IMG/VR virus record: IMGVR_UViG_3300046689_000204
Location: 1 to 40,710 of that record
Direction: 5' to 3' (one strand)
DNA: 40,710 nt
Source of the DNA: a virus
Below are positions 14,027 through 23,015 of this stretch, piece by piece; position 1 is the first letter of the stretch, and every line of letters starts with the position of its first letter. The notes under the pieces were generated by a model. The model made no database searches and was not told where the DNA came from. It was given only the letters and a program-made list of their open reading frames with translations. The translations under genes and the position numbers were made by a program.

Positions 14027-17000
14027 CAGTAAAGATTCAGGCGGCTGCATACAGCCAGTTCAATGGCCTGCGCACCGATACCCCGCCTTCGAACTGCCCC
14101 GCGGACCATTCGCCGGACTGCTCGGACATGGTGTTTGTGCCTAACGGCATGGCTACGCGCAACCCCTTCCGCGCAACGGTCACGCTGCCGCAGGAGATCG
14201 TCTACCGCAAAGAGTTTCTGTGCAAGGACGGCACGACGCAGGTAGTGGCGTTAGGCATCAATGGCGCTTTGTATGTGGTTCGCGCTGACGGTTCGTATAC
14301 GCAGGTGGATGCCGTTACGCCGGGCAGCAAGGTCAACTCCGTGACCGCCTACGGGCGCGAGTACATGGCCTTCTTCAACGATAACGGCCCATGTGACGCT
14401 CCGCGGCAGTGGGATGGCCGGAACCTTGCCCGAGTCTCACAGGGAGGCCCAGGGGCAGCGCCCTCGTTCTCCGCTGTGGCTGTATCGGGCACGACGTATG
14501 AGATTTCAACCATCACGCAGCCCGCTCCGGGGTTTCCCGGCCAGCTTGGGAACTTTGATGGCATATTGCAGTCTTCAGGGCCGGGTTCAACCGCTGTCGG
14601 CAACGTGGTGACGGTTTACACCGCCAACGCACGCGCAGGGCACTTTCCTGGTGGCGATCCTGTCCTAACGGCGGCCTTCAACTCAGGGTTTCCAGTCAAC
14701 GTGGTGTTTAGCGGCCTTTCTGATGAGTTTGGGCCTTACAACGGCACGCAGTTGGTTACTTCGATTGGAATGGGCGTTCCACCCTTTGCCGGAGCCACGG
14801 CGGAGCGCTGGTACATCACGTTTACGGTCGACAACAGCTCTGCGCACAACCGCGGCGGCATCAACGCAGGCATCACAGGGCAGTACCAGATAACATGGGC
14901 AACCCTGACGATGGCAACGCCGGTTCCGGGGCTTACGGCAGGCTCTCAGGTGCCGATTTCCGGCGCTTCGGTGGCGGATTACGACAACACCTGGACGATT
15001 ACGCAGACATTGGACTCTGGCACGCTGCGCATCACGCAAACATCACTCTCGGGCGGGACGGCAACCTATCATTACGCTGTTTCATCGGGCGCGAACCCGA
15101 CCGCAGGGCAGACCATCACGATTACGAACACGCTGAACGCCAACGGCTCGCTGAATGTCGAAAATCGAGCGATTGACGCGGTTGTAGGCGGCTCCAGCGG
15201 GACATTTACGATCATCGGCTTCGATCCTTCGGTAACTTTCCCCAATACGGTTGAGACGGGCAGCGGAGAGACCGCGGGGACGCAGTTTATCTTCGACCCG
15301 GCGGCGATTTTCGGGGATTCTACGGGCGGGGAGATAGACTTTGCCGGAAATGCCCCAGAGATGGCCTCTGGAACACGGCTTGCAGTGGCGTTTTTCATTA
15401 CTGAAACTGGATTGACGACCGCAGTAGGGCCGATTGCCAAGTTCACCCTGCCCTCGAACACGAGCGCGATTGCTTTCTCCGGTCTTCCGATTGGGCCGAA
15501 CAACGTAGTCGCTCGCGGAATAGCCTTTACCGGAGCCAATGGCGGGAATTTCTTCTTTCTGCCCATCGTTCCGCAGGTCAACGGCGTGGTTCTGGGGACA
15601 TCTACGGTGGTGAACGACAACACGACCTCGTCGGGGACGATGAACTTCACCGACCAGGCGCTGTTCGGCGGAATTGCGATTGATATACCGGGCAACAATC
15701 TGTTTCAGCAGGTCGCGCTGAACCTTCCGCGTGGCGTGAACTGGTACGGTGACCGGATGCTGTGGATTGGCGAGGCCAACACGGTCATCGGCTTCCTGAA
15801 CATGGGCATGGATGGCGGAACGCTGTCAGGGCAGACCGGGCCTCTAGGCTGGACGCGGGTGGGTACTCCCTCGATTTCGCAGACGGGCTTTATGCCGGTG
15901 CTGGGCGGGCCTGGCACTATCTCGCAGCCCGCGGCGAAGACTTTGCAGGGCGCGGCGATTCTGCAGCCGAATCTGCGGTATTCGTTGCGGGCGTGGCTTT
16001 CGAACGGTTCGATTACTGCAACCATCAGTTCAGCCAGTACAGGCTTTTCTTCCACCGCTACATTGACGGGCATCAACTACGTCACGGCGAACTTCTCGGC
16101 TGCTATGCCAGCAACTATTCCCGATGACATGACGTTCAGCGTGGAGCTCGGCGTAGTGCTAATCCGTGACATGCAGATGATCTATGCCGACAACCCGAAC
16201 CGCAACCCTGTGGCGCGGATGAGTTACGTGCAGAATCCCGAAGCTTACGATGCGGAGACGGGCAACATTGGCCCGAATGATGACAGCACGGAGTTACGGG
16301 CCACGTTTGAGCAGTCGGAGTCATTGCACTTCGTCACGCAGCGCGGCATCTATTACGTGCGGCAGATTGGCAACACCGAACCCTCATCATGGTTCCCGAA
16401 TCGAATTGCTGACAAGTGCGGAGCCCTCAACTCCAACGCTGTGGTTACGGGCAGGGGTTGGGCGCTCTGGTGTGGGCAGGAAGGAATTCAGTGGTTCACT
16501 GGTTCGATCCCGGATAAGGTCTCGGCGACGATTGCCCCAACCTGGCGGAACGTCGCCAACGTGCTGAACATCTACGACGACCCAGACTTTGAGCGGGTGT
16601 ACATCGCCTATGTAGACAAGCAGGGAACGAAACGCGGGCTAGTGGCTGACTATCACGAGGTTGCTTTAGGCGGAGCGGTGAAGTGGTGCCCGTGGAATAG
16701 ACCTTTTGACTGGGTTTGCGATTCGGCAAGCGGGACCATCTTCGTTATCGGCCCGACGTTCTACCGTTTGGATACAGCAGAGGGTACGACAGACGACAAC
16801 CTTGGAGACATTGGCGGCTATTACGTCTTCGCTGCAGCAGGGAGTTCGGCTTGGCAGAAGAACTACTCGCAGGCGTTCTTTGAGATTGCGGGTTTGGGGC
16901 TGCTGACGCCGTTTGTCTATGCGTCGACGTTGGACACCATCACCGAAACGCTGAAGGGGCAGCAACTGAGCACGCTGATTGATTCGGTAGCAGAGTGGCC

Positions 17001-17124
17001 GATGAATACACGCGGCAGGAAGCTGTGGGCGAAGCTGGGGCAGACGGGTGTTAGGTACAGCCTAAACAGCGCAACGATTGTGTATACGCCGGACCCGAAC
17101 GCTCCAGTTTCAGGGGTGCGCTAG
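14023..17124 (+). CDS. large beta-rich tail hub or nozzle candidate, 1033 aa
   Basis: The start TTG 14023 overlaps the previous stop. The N-terminal part (about residues 60-125, VVALGINGALYVVRADG) and the C-terminal part (about 760-950, SLHFVTQRGIYYVRQ and GIQWFTGSIPDKVS) contain blade-like repeats typical of the beta-propeller nozzle and stabilisation proteins (T7 gp12 and P22 gp10 types). In between are long Thr/Gly/Ser-rich beta segments that may be inserted immunoglobulin-like domains. The size is larger than those family members, so the central insert seems extra. It likely forms part of the short tail tube. Fold-level confirmation is missing. Confidence 0.6.
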   Translation: MTVKIQAAAYSQFNGLRTDTPPSNCPADHSPDCSDMVFVPNGMATRNPFRATVTLPQEIVYRKEFLCKDGTTQVVALGINGALYVVRADGSYTQVDAVTPGSKVNSVTAYGREYMAFFNDNGPCDAPRQWDGRNLARVSQGGPGAAPSFSAVAVSGTTYEISTITQPAPGFPGQLGNFDGILQSSGPGSTAVGNVVTVYTANARAGHFPGGDPVLTAAFNSGFPVNVVFSGLSDEFGPYNGTQLVTSIGMGVPPFAGATAERWYITFTVDNSSAHNRGGINAGITGQYQITWATLTMATPVPGLTAGSQVPISGASVADYDNTWTITQTLDSGTLRITQTSLSGGTATYHYAVSSGANPTAGQTITITNTLNANGSLNVENRAIDAVVGGSSGTFTIIGFDPSVTFPNTVETGSGETAGTQFIFDPAAIFGDSTGGEIDFAGNAPEMASGTRLAVAFFITETGLTTAVGPIAKFTLPSNTSAIAFSGLPIGPNNVVARGIAFTGANGGNFFFLPIVPQVNGVVLGTSTVVNDNTTSSGTMNFTDQALFGGIAIDIPGNNLFQQVALNLPRGVNWYGDRMLWIGEANTVIGFLNMGMDGGTLSGQTGPLGWTRVGTPSISQTGFMPVLGGPGTISQPAAKTLQGAAILQPNLRYSLRAWLSNGSITATISSASTGFSSTATLTGINYVTANFSAAMPATIPDDMTFSVELGVVLIRDMQMIYADNPNRNPVARMSYVQNPEAYDAETGNIGPNDDSTELRATFEQSESLHFVTQRGIYYVRQIGNTEPSSWFPNRIADKCGALNSNAVVTGRGWALWCGQEGIQWFTGSIPDKVSATIAPTWRNVANVLNIYDDPDFERVYIAYVDKQGTKRGLVADYHEVALGGAVKWCPWNRPFDWVCDSASGTIFVIGPTFYRLDTAEGTTDDNLGDIGGYYVFAAAGSSAWQKNYSQAFFEIAGLGLLTPFVYASTLDTITETLKGQQLSTLIDSVAEWPMNTRGRKLWAKLGQTGVRYSLNSATIVYTPDPNAPVSGVR

Positions 17125-17649
17125 ATGGCAAGGTTTCAGGTTCCGAACAAGGGTTACATTCGCAACAAGGATAGCCAGTTGGGTAATGCGTTGGAGAAGA
17201 TAGAAGACGCCATCAACGCACAGGCAGACCAGGGCAACACCGACCCGACCGGAGCGCAGCAGGCAGCACCATCAGCCATTAGCCAGATGAGCGTGACCGC
17301 TGCCGATGGGATTCACGACATTCAGATCACCGACAATGCTCCGGCGTATCGTGGCATCAACTATTTTGCTTACTACTCGCAGACGCCTGACTTTCAGAAC
17401 TTCCACAAGATTGATATGGGAGCATCGCAGAATCACCGCGTCTTTCTGGGGCCGGGGAAGTATTACTGGAAATCGAATCATGCCTATCCCAGCTCGCCAC
17501 CTTCGACAGACGTGTATCACGGCGGCTCAACACCGGAGGCAGTAGGAACGGGATCGCATATCGGGCCTCCGATGCAGCAGAACCAAGGGACGGCGGCGTT
17601 TGGGGCAACGACTTATAGAAATTCTTCTATACCGCCAATTCGCAAATGA
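17125..17649 (+). CDS. tail-associated beta-rich protein, 174 aa
   Basis: Begins at ATG right after the previous stop. A short helical N-terminus (about residues 15-35) leads to a Thr/Ser/Gln linker and a domain with ITDNAPAYRGINYFAYYSQT, which resembles a fibronectin type III-like strand pattern, then a Gly/Pro/His-rich tail. Such small adhesive or bridging proteins often sit on tail tubes. It ends in an ATGA overlap with the GNAT-like gene. No family recognised. Confidence 0.5.
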   Translation: MARFQVPNKGYIRNKDSQLGNALEKIEDAINAQADQGNTDPTGAQQAAPSAISQMSVTAADGIHDIQITDNAPAYRGINYFAYYSQTPDFQNFHKIDMGASQNHRVFLGPGKYYWKSNHAYPSSPPSTDVYHGGSTPEAVGTGSHIGPPMQQNQGTAAFGATTYRNSSIPPIRK

Positions 17650-18032
17650 TTAGAGAGTTTCGCGCATCGGATGAGCCGATTCTTAGAAAGCTGCACGCAG
17701 AGCAGGGATTCGATTACGAGTTTCCCGACCTGAGCCAGTTTGAAGCGGTGCTGGTTGCGGTGGATGAGAATGATCTTCCGGTGCAAGCGGTGGCGGCGCG
17801 GAAGACAGTTGAGGTTTACATGCTGGGAGATCCGAAGTGGAGAACCCCGGCGTGGCGGTTCGATGTGCTGAAGCTGCTGCATGAGGGGATGCGGCGGTTT
17901 CTGTTGCAAAAGGGATTTACGGATGCGCATTGCTGGATTCCTCCAGTGGTGGAGAAGGCATTCGGCAGGCGTCTGGTAAAGCAACTTGGGTGGGTGAAAT
18001 CGCGGTGGCAATCGTACTGCAAATATCTGTGA
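17646..18032 (+). CDS. GNAT-like acetyltransferase fold protein, 128 aa
   Basis: The protein starts with the GNAT-like pattern MIREFRASDEPILRKLHAE, followed by a strand of hydrophobics (VLVAVDENDLPVQAVAARKT), a helix and a C-terminal region ending in GWVKSRWQSYCKYL. The overall layout resembles N-acetyltransferases that move an acetyl group from acetyl-CoA. A clear acetyl-CoA Q/RxxGxG/A loop is not obvious, so activity may be lost. GNAT-like proteins occur beside tail genes in several short-tailed phages. It overlaps the preceding stop and is followed by ejection-like proteins. It may be a virion protein or an enzyme that modifies one. Confidence 0.55.
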   Translation: MIREFRASDEPILRKLHAEQGFDYEFPDLSQFEAVLVAVDENDLPVQAVAARKTVEVYMLGDPKWRTPAWRFDVLKLLHEGMRRFLLQKGFTDAHCWIPPVVEKAFGRRLVKQLGWVKSRWQSYCKYL

Positions 18033-18047
18033 TGGTGGGGGTTTACT

Positions 18048-18614
18048 TTGGCGCGTGATACGGCGGCAGCGGCGGGACAAAATTCGAAGACTGCGCAGGG
18101 GATGGCGGGGAGTTACGGAGACCGCGCCTCAAGCACGTACAACATCCTTACGCCAACTCTGAACAAGATGGCGACGAACCCGCAGGGGTTTGACCAGCAG
18201 ACCATGAACAACATGAACACGGCGGCGCAGCAGTCGATTGGCGGGGCCGTGGCGGGCACGGTGGGGCAAGGGAACCTGCAGGCAGCGCGTACCAACAATG
18301 CGGGCGGGTTTGCTCCGGCTGCGACTCAGGCGGCGCATGATGCTACAGCGCAACTGTCAGACGCGGCGCTGGGCGTGCAGAACCGCGACGCCATGCTGAA
18401 GGAACAGCACCGCTCTGAAGGCATCTCCGGCCTTGAGAATATGTACGGAACGAACGCGAGCGCGGGAGAGAATGCGCTCGGCTTATCCAACCAGTCACTC
18501 CAGACACAGAGCCAGGCACGGCAGAATGGATGGCTTCAGAACACGCTGGGCGTCTGGAATCAGATTAACAATAGCGCAGCCGCGGCCGCTAAGTTGATGG
18601 GAGGTGGAGCATAA
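18048..18614 (+). CDS. ejection or internal virion protein candidate, 188 aa
   Basis: This Ala/Gln/Asn-rich, helical protein begins at TTG 18048 behind a G-rich ribosome site. It has repeated small-residue segments (GGAVAGTVGQGNLQAARTNN) and a C-terminal Ala-rich helix ending GGGA. Such composition matches internal virion proteins of P22-type phages that enter the cell ahead of the DNA. TAATG overlap links it to the next, larger gene of the same character. Confidence 0.55.
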   Translation: MARDTAAAAGQNSKTAQGMAGSYGDRASSTYNILTPTLNKMATNPQGFDQQTMNNMNTAAQQSIGGAVAGTVGQGNLQAARTNNAGGFAPAATQAAHDATAQLSDAALGVQNRDAMLKEQHRSEGISGLENMYGTNASAGENALGLSNQSLQTQSQARQNGWLQNTLGVWNQINNSAAAAAKLMGGGA

Positions 18615-20113
18615 TGGGCAATCCTCTTATTGACGATTACAAGCGCCTGCAGCGTCTCCCCGTTCCCGATGTGAACATGGCAGCCATGCCTGCGGCTGCA
18701 CCTCCTCCCTCTCCTCCAGTGGGGCCGAACCCGCTAACAGGCGTTGTCTCGCCTGCGCTGTCTGTGCTGAAGCAGCCGAATCAGGCAGCGCAGAACACGC
18801 AAGATAACCTCCTGCTCCACCAAAACGAACTGAAGAGGCTAGACAGCAGCGGCTCGGGGATTTCGCAGATCCAAAACAAAGGTCTGCGAACAGCGGCACG
18901 CATCGGTGACACAGCGTTACGCATCCTCCTTCCCGGAGCAGAGGCCCTAACCCCTGGAACAGAAGGGAACCATCAGCGTCTGCAAGGCGTCGAGCGGGCA
19001 CGCATCGGGCAAGACATCGGCAATGAGCAGAACCTTGCTCAGGTTGGACAGACTGAGGCAAACACCAATTACCTCAATCAGCGGCCTGATATTGAGGAAG
19101 CAAAGATAGAGCAGAAGCACCAGATGAGCCTCGACAGGCTCGCCGGTGTTGCGGCTGCTCGCGGCCTGAAGATGACCACCGGGCCCGATGGAATTCCCAC
19201 GTTCGAGGACGACCACGAGTCACAGGCATTCAAGGACCATCAGGCGCTCTCGGCAATGCACCAGGCGACCGCAGACAAGTCTGCCATCATGGCCGATATC
19301 CAAAAAAACCACTACATCCCCGGTACGCCAGAATGGACCGAAGCGCAGAGAAAATTGCAGCAGGTAGACCAAAAGCTGCAGGTTGCGATGGGGAGCCTAG
19401 GTCTGCGGGCAAAGGGCTTGCAGCTTCGCCAGAACAACCAGAACGCCGATTTCTACGGCACCGGACCCGATGGCAGTCCGCTTCCGGGTACGCCTCAGAT
19501 CACCGACGACCAGGGCAACGTTACCAACCTCGGACGCAGGAACGCGAACACGGCAATCAGGCAGCAGGGCAAGGTTGTTACCTTCAACGACCTTTCCGGC
19601 TCCGTGACGCATCTCCGCGATGCAATCAAGGCATATGAGGCGACGGGCGGCGACCTTTCCGACGCAACCCTCGCAGCGGCGGCGGCAGACCCGAATTCGA
19701 CAGTCGGCAAGATCATTCAGGGCAAGCTGGTTACCGGAGGGCTTTCAAAGGAAGCAATCAACCTCCTCAATGCCCAGCGGCAGACGATGGAGCAGGCGGG
19801 CATTCTGCGCTCTACAACGGGCGGAACGTCTTCAGAGGCTGGAGCGCAGCGCATCTTGGAAGTTGTGCCGAAGTTCGGCAGCGATACCAACGCGAGCGCA
19901 TACAACAAGCTGAACCAGCAGGAAGAAGTGCTCAGGCGGCTTGCTCCAGGTCAGGTTGGCGTTACGGGCGGTGCGGGCGTGAAGCACAGAGGCGGCGCGG
20001 GCGGCGGCCAGACGTACAAGCAGACCGCATCCGGGCAGGGCGGTCACAAGATTGGCTCCAACGATGGCGGCAACACTTGGTTTGATGTGCAGACCGGAAA
20101 GGAAGTGAAATAG
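18614..20113 (+). CDS. ejection or internal virion protein candidate, 499 aa
   Basis: A Pro-rich N-terminus (about residues 20-45) is followed by long helical, Gln/Asn/Ala-rich stretches (for example about 125-165 and 195-260) and a Gly-rich C-terminal part. No enzyme motif is visible; in particular I do not see a lysozyme or transglycosylase signature. Size, composition and order (second of three such genes) fit phage DNA-ejection proteins that build a channel across the envelope. The GTG of the next gene overlaps the stop. Confidence 0.55.
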   Translation: MGNPLIDDYKRLQRLPVPDVNMAAMPAAAPPPSPPVGPNPLTGVVSPALSVLKQPNQAAQNTQDNLLLHQNELKRLDSSGSGISQIQNKGLRTAARIGDTALRILLPGAEALTPGTEGNHQRLQGVERARIGQDIGNEQNLAQVGQTEANTNYLNQRPDIEEAKIEQKHQMSLDRLAGVAAARGLKMTTGPDGIPTFEDDHESQAFKDHQALSAMHQATADKSAIMADIQKNHYIPGTPEWTEAQRKLQQVDQKLQVAMGSLGLRAKGLQLRQNNQNADFYGTGPDGSPLPGTPQITDDQGNVTNLGRRNANTAIRQQGKVVTFNDLSGSVTHLRDAIKAYEATGGDLSDATLAAAAADPNSTVGKIIQGKLVTGGLSKEAINLLNAQRQTMEQAGILRSTTGGTSSEAGAQRILEVVPKFGSDTNASAYNKLNQQEEVLRRLAPGQVGVTGGAGVKHRGGAGGGQTYKQTASGQGGHKIGSNDGGNTWFDVQTGKEVK

Positions 20114-21528
20114 TGCCACTGCCGAAGGGTTACACGCTGGACGCTGGGCCTAAACTTCCTCCGGGTTATACGCTAGATCAATCGTCTCCGTCATCAGTGG
20201 CGGGCGCTGGCGACTACGGCGTACCGCAGTTGGCCGGTCATCCAGCGGCATCCATGACGCCTGCCATTCCCGGCTATGACGCCAACCCCGGACCCGTAAC
20301 GAACTTCGCCAAGGGCGCGGTAAAGGGTGCGGCAAGTACGGCAAACAGCCTAGGCCACCTCGCGGTGCCTGATTGGGCAGTCAATGCAGCGGGTGGAGAT
20401 GCCAACGCCATCAACAAGCGGGCCGATGCGCAGTTAGCGCCTCACGGCACGGCTCAGGCTATCGGCAAAGGAGCGGAGCAGGTTGGCGAGTTTCTAGTCC
20501 CAGGTCTAGGGGAAGAGGCAGCAACTGCCAAGCTGGGGAAATTTGCACCACTAGGCCGCATGGCTTATCAGGGGCTAACCTCGGGCGCGGTGAATAAGCT
20601 TCAGGGTGGCGATTTCTCGACAGGCGCCGCTACCGGACTGGTTGGCGGCGCACTAGGAGAGGGCTTGCGTTCCGTAGCCCCGAAGATTGCAGAGTCTGCG
20701 TTGAACATCCGCAAGCTGGACCGCGCATATAAGGGCAGCGGCGCAATTGGGCGGGCCATCCTTGACGAGACGGCGGGGTTTACTCCCGCCGCAGTATCCG
20801 ACAGCGCGGAGGGCGTTCTGGGCAAATTGAACCCCGAACTGGAGCATATTGTCGGCAACGGCGGAACTTCTCCCGTGAACATGGCCGGGCCGCGAGCAGT
20901 TATTGACTCTGCAAGGAATACGGCCATTGCTCGCAACGCGGCGGGAAGCTACAAGCAACTAGAGCCGATGGCAAGGCATTTGACTGAAGAGTTCGCCACG
21001 GGTGCGCCAATTCCGTCCGTCCTTAGGCCGATGGATGCACTCAACCTAAAGCGCGGTTTCGGGGAAGAGTTTATCCATCACTGGAATCCTGAAACGATGG
21101 CTGGGACAAAAGGGACAGCGGCAAAGGTCTATCACGAGCTTGCCAATGAGATCCACACTTCAGTACCTGGCAGCGCGGCGATCGACACCCGCATTTCGAA
21201 CCTGATTCCCGTAGCTAAACGAGCAGCAAGCGAAGAACTGAATGCTCCGACAACGCAGAAGCTGTTCCATAAGTTTGCCGCACCCACCGGGGCGCTTATC
21301 GGCGGAATTACCGGAGGCGAAGAAGGATACAAGCACGGAGGGGTTACTGGAGCAGTTGGCGGTGCTGCGGCTGGTTTGGTTGCTCCAATGTTGCTAGCTT
21401 CCCCAACCGGTCAAATGGTGCTCGCTCGCGGGTTCAATTCGGCGGGTGGTCGCAATCTGCTGTTCTCTCCGCTCAAGGGCGGCGCACTTCAGCTAAATCG
21501 CCCCGGTAACAAGGCAGACAACCAATAA
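20113..21528 (+). CDS. ejection or internal virion protein candidate, 471 aa, with C-terminal hydrophobic region
   Basis: The first 25 residues contain two copies of an LPxGYTLD unit (LPKGYTLD and LPPGYTLD). The body is Ala/Gly-rich and helical. The C-terminal third has glycine-rich hydrophobic stretches (GALIGGITGGEEGYKHGG and GAVGGAAAGLVAPMLLAS) that could insert in a membrane. It is the last of three ejection-like genes. Membrane-active glycine zippers fit a role in forming a DNA-conducting pore. The end overlaps a small - strand gene on the opposite strand. Confidence 0.55.
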   Translation: MPLPKGYTLDAGPKLPPGYTLDQSSPSSVAGAGDYGVPQLAGHPAASMTPAIPGYDANPGPVTNFAKGAVKGAASTANSLGHLAVPDWAVNAAGGDANAINKRADAQLAPHGTAQAIGKGAEQVGEFLVPGLGEEAATAKLGKFAPLGRMAYQGLTSGAVNKLQGGDFSTGAATGLVGGALGEGLRSVAPKIAESALNIRKLDRAYKGSGAIGRAILDETAGFTPAAVSDSAEGVLGKLNPELEHIVGNGGTSPVNMAGPRAVIDSARNTAIARNAAGSYKQLEPMARHLTEEFATGAPIPSVLRPMDALNLKRGFGEEFIHHWNPETMAGTKGTAAKVYHELANEIHTSVPGSAAIDTRISNLIPVAKRAASEELNAPTTQKLFHKFAAPTGALIGGITGGEEGYKHGGVTGAVGGAAAGLVAPMLLASPTGQMVLARGFNSAGGRNLLFSPLKGGALQLNRPGNKADNQ

Positions 21529-21672
21529 CGCGACTGCGGCAAAGAAAAAGTGGCACGTTTCGCGTGGCCAACTCTTCTTAGTCATGACCTCGACCGCGAC
21601 TGCCCAAAGCGAAAAGTAAAGAAATACGCCCAGTAAGAGCAAAAGGAACATGGTGGCCCCTCGGAGCACCAT
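21493..21672 (-). CDS. small two-TM membrane protein, 59 aa
   Basis: On the - strand, between the ejection and tail-fibre genes, an ATG with GGGAG four bases upstream opens a 59-aa frame. Helix one is MFLLLLLGVFLYFSLWAVAV (after a short basic start) and helix two is FFFAAVALLVVCLVTGAI, joined by a basic loop (TKKSWPRETC). Two well-formed helices are unlikely by chance, although hydrophobic frames do occur opposite Lys/Glu-rich DNA. A later start at the internal ATG (GAGGGG upstream) would give 52 aa. It could be a holin-type or exclusion protein. It follows another tiny TM gene by one base. Confidence 0.42.
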   Translation of the reverse strand: MVLRGATMFLLLLLGVFLYFSLWAVAVEVMTKKSWPRETCHFFFAAVALLVVCLVTGAI

Positions 21673-21673
21673 T

Positions 21674-21790
21674 TTACTCCCGCCCCTGCCCATTGCGGGG
21701 GTTTTTATGCGGCCAACGCATGATTCTGCGGCGCACATAGCTCCCTAGGACGACTGCGGCGATCAGCAGTGCAACCCATATGACGGCCAT
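21674..21790 (-). CDS. tiny single-TM protein, 38 aa
   Basis: This 38-aa frame has one clean membrane helix (VIWVALLIAAVVLGSYV) followed by an Arg-rich cytoplasmic-type end (RRRIMRW) and a polar tail. Its stop lies one base before the ATG of the next - strand membrane gene, suggesting a two-gene unit. The ribosome site is weak, so the start is uncertain and the call tentative. A + strand terminator is embedded in the same DNA. Confidence 0.33.
   Translation of the reverse strand: MAVIWVALLIAAVVLGSYVRRRIMRWPHKNPRNGQGRE
21683..21706 (+). terminator. rho-independent terminator after the ejection genes
   Basis: CCCC-T-GC (21683-21689) pairs with GCGGGG (21695-21700) around a CCATT loop, followed by G and TTTTT (21702-21706). 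It lies 155 bases after the end of the ejection block and about 110 bases before the tail-fibre cassette, separating the two on the + strand. Confidence 0.65.
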
Positions 21791-21816
21791 GCGGCCAAGA
21801 CTAACAGAGGAGAACT

Positions 21817-22989
21817 ATGACGCGATTCCCGAAATGGGTACTGTTGCTGGCCCTTGCTGCACCGATGTACGCGCAGACGCTGGGAAGTTACACCGCGAAC
21901 GCCACGCAGCCCGCCAATAACGTGCCTGCTGGTGCTGCGGCGGCCATTATGACGGTGCCCTTTGCCACCATTACGGTGTGTGCCTACCCCGCGGTGAATT
22001 CGCCATGCACTAATGCGGTGCCCATCTTCTTCGACCAGGCGGGAGCGCAGCCCCTTACTCAGCCGATCACGACAGACGCGACGGGCCGCTTTGCCTTCTG
22101 GGTGGCATCAGGAACCTATTCCTACAGCGTAATGAACCAGGCAGGCGCGGTGGTGGGGACATACCCCTTTACAGTAGGCGGGACAGGTGGGGGTGGCTCG
22201 GGCTGCACGCTTGGCTCGGTTCCCGATACGGCGGTGGTCTACAACAATGCCGGAAACTGCGCAGGGTCTCTTAATTTCATAACCAATAGCACAGGCAATG
22301 CTTATATCAGCGGCGGCGGCAGTCTGGAGGTAGATTCTCCGACTTCTGGAAGTGATTATTGGCTATTCAACGGGGACCACACTTATGTGCAGTCCGACGC
22401 TCATGGGCCAATCCTGCCGGGAATTGATTTCATCGTTTCAGACGCTTACTTTACAGGACCGGGTACTGGAATAATCCCCATTTTCATCAGCTATGACGTG
22501 GAGCGAGATGGAAAGAATGGTATCGGTGTTGAGGTTATCGGCGGGGCTGGAGGAGCAGCCAACAGCCTTGTTGGAGTAGAAGTTGACGCCCTTGCTGTTC
22601 CGGGTTCGGTAGTTAATGCCACGGGGTATTTTGCAGGGATGCGCGGCGATGTAGCGAGTGGAGAAGAATTCAACTACATCGCTGAAACTAGAAATGGTGG
22701 AACACCATCAGCAGGTTATTGCGATTTCATGGCACGAGATAGTGGAGTTCATACACTCCACGAATCCCTCGGCTGCGGCCCAACCCACACAAACACCTTC
22801 AACGGCACAGTCCAGATATCTACGGCAACATTCTCCACCCTCCCTGCTTGCATTAGCGGATTGGAAGGAACGATGCGCCCTGTCACCGACTCCACAACGA
22901 ACACGTGGGGCGCGACGATCGCGGGCGGAAGCACGAATCACGTCCTCGCCTATTGCGACGGATCAGCTTGGACTGTAGCGGCTAAGTAA
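21817..22989 (+). CDS. secreted tail-fibre-like protein with signal peptide, 390 aa
   Basis: A GAGGAG ribosome site precedes the ATG. The N-terminus is a typical Sec signal: basic start, hydrophobic core (VLLLALAAP), then MYA-Q as likely cut site near residue 19-20. Residues about 25-125 form a module found in phage tail fibres, with [19 protein letters not shown] (strand and aromatic pattern) and an ending GTYPFTVGG, followed by a Gly-rich hinge. The remainder is beta-rich, with paired cysteines near the C-terminus. It is paralogous to the next protein in this module. Location after virion genes indicates a receptor-binding fibre, but a signal peptide is unexpected for a cytoplasmically assembled tail. 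Confidence 0.7.
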   Translation: MTRFPKWVLLLALAAPMYAQTLGSYTANATQPANNVPAGAAAAIMTVPFATITVCAYPAVNSPCTNAVPIFFDQAGAQPLTQPITTDATGRFAFWVASGTYSYSVMNQAGAVVGTYPFTVGGTGGGGSGCTLGSVPDTAVVYNNAGNCAGSLNFITNSTGNAYISGGGSLEVDSPTSGSDYWLFNGDHTYVQSDAHGPILPGIDFIVSDAYFTGPGTGIIPIFISYDVERDGKNGIGVEVIGGAGGAANSLVGVEVDALAVPGSVVNATGYFAGMRGDVASGEEFNYIAETRNGGTPSAGYCDFMARDSGVHTLHESLGCGPTHTNTFNGTVQISTATFSTLPACISGLEGTMRPVTDSTTNTWGATIAGGSTNHVLAYCDGSAWTVAAK

Positions 22990-23015
22990 CACCCCAACCC
23001 CACACAGAGGTCATA

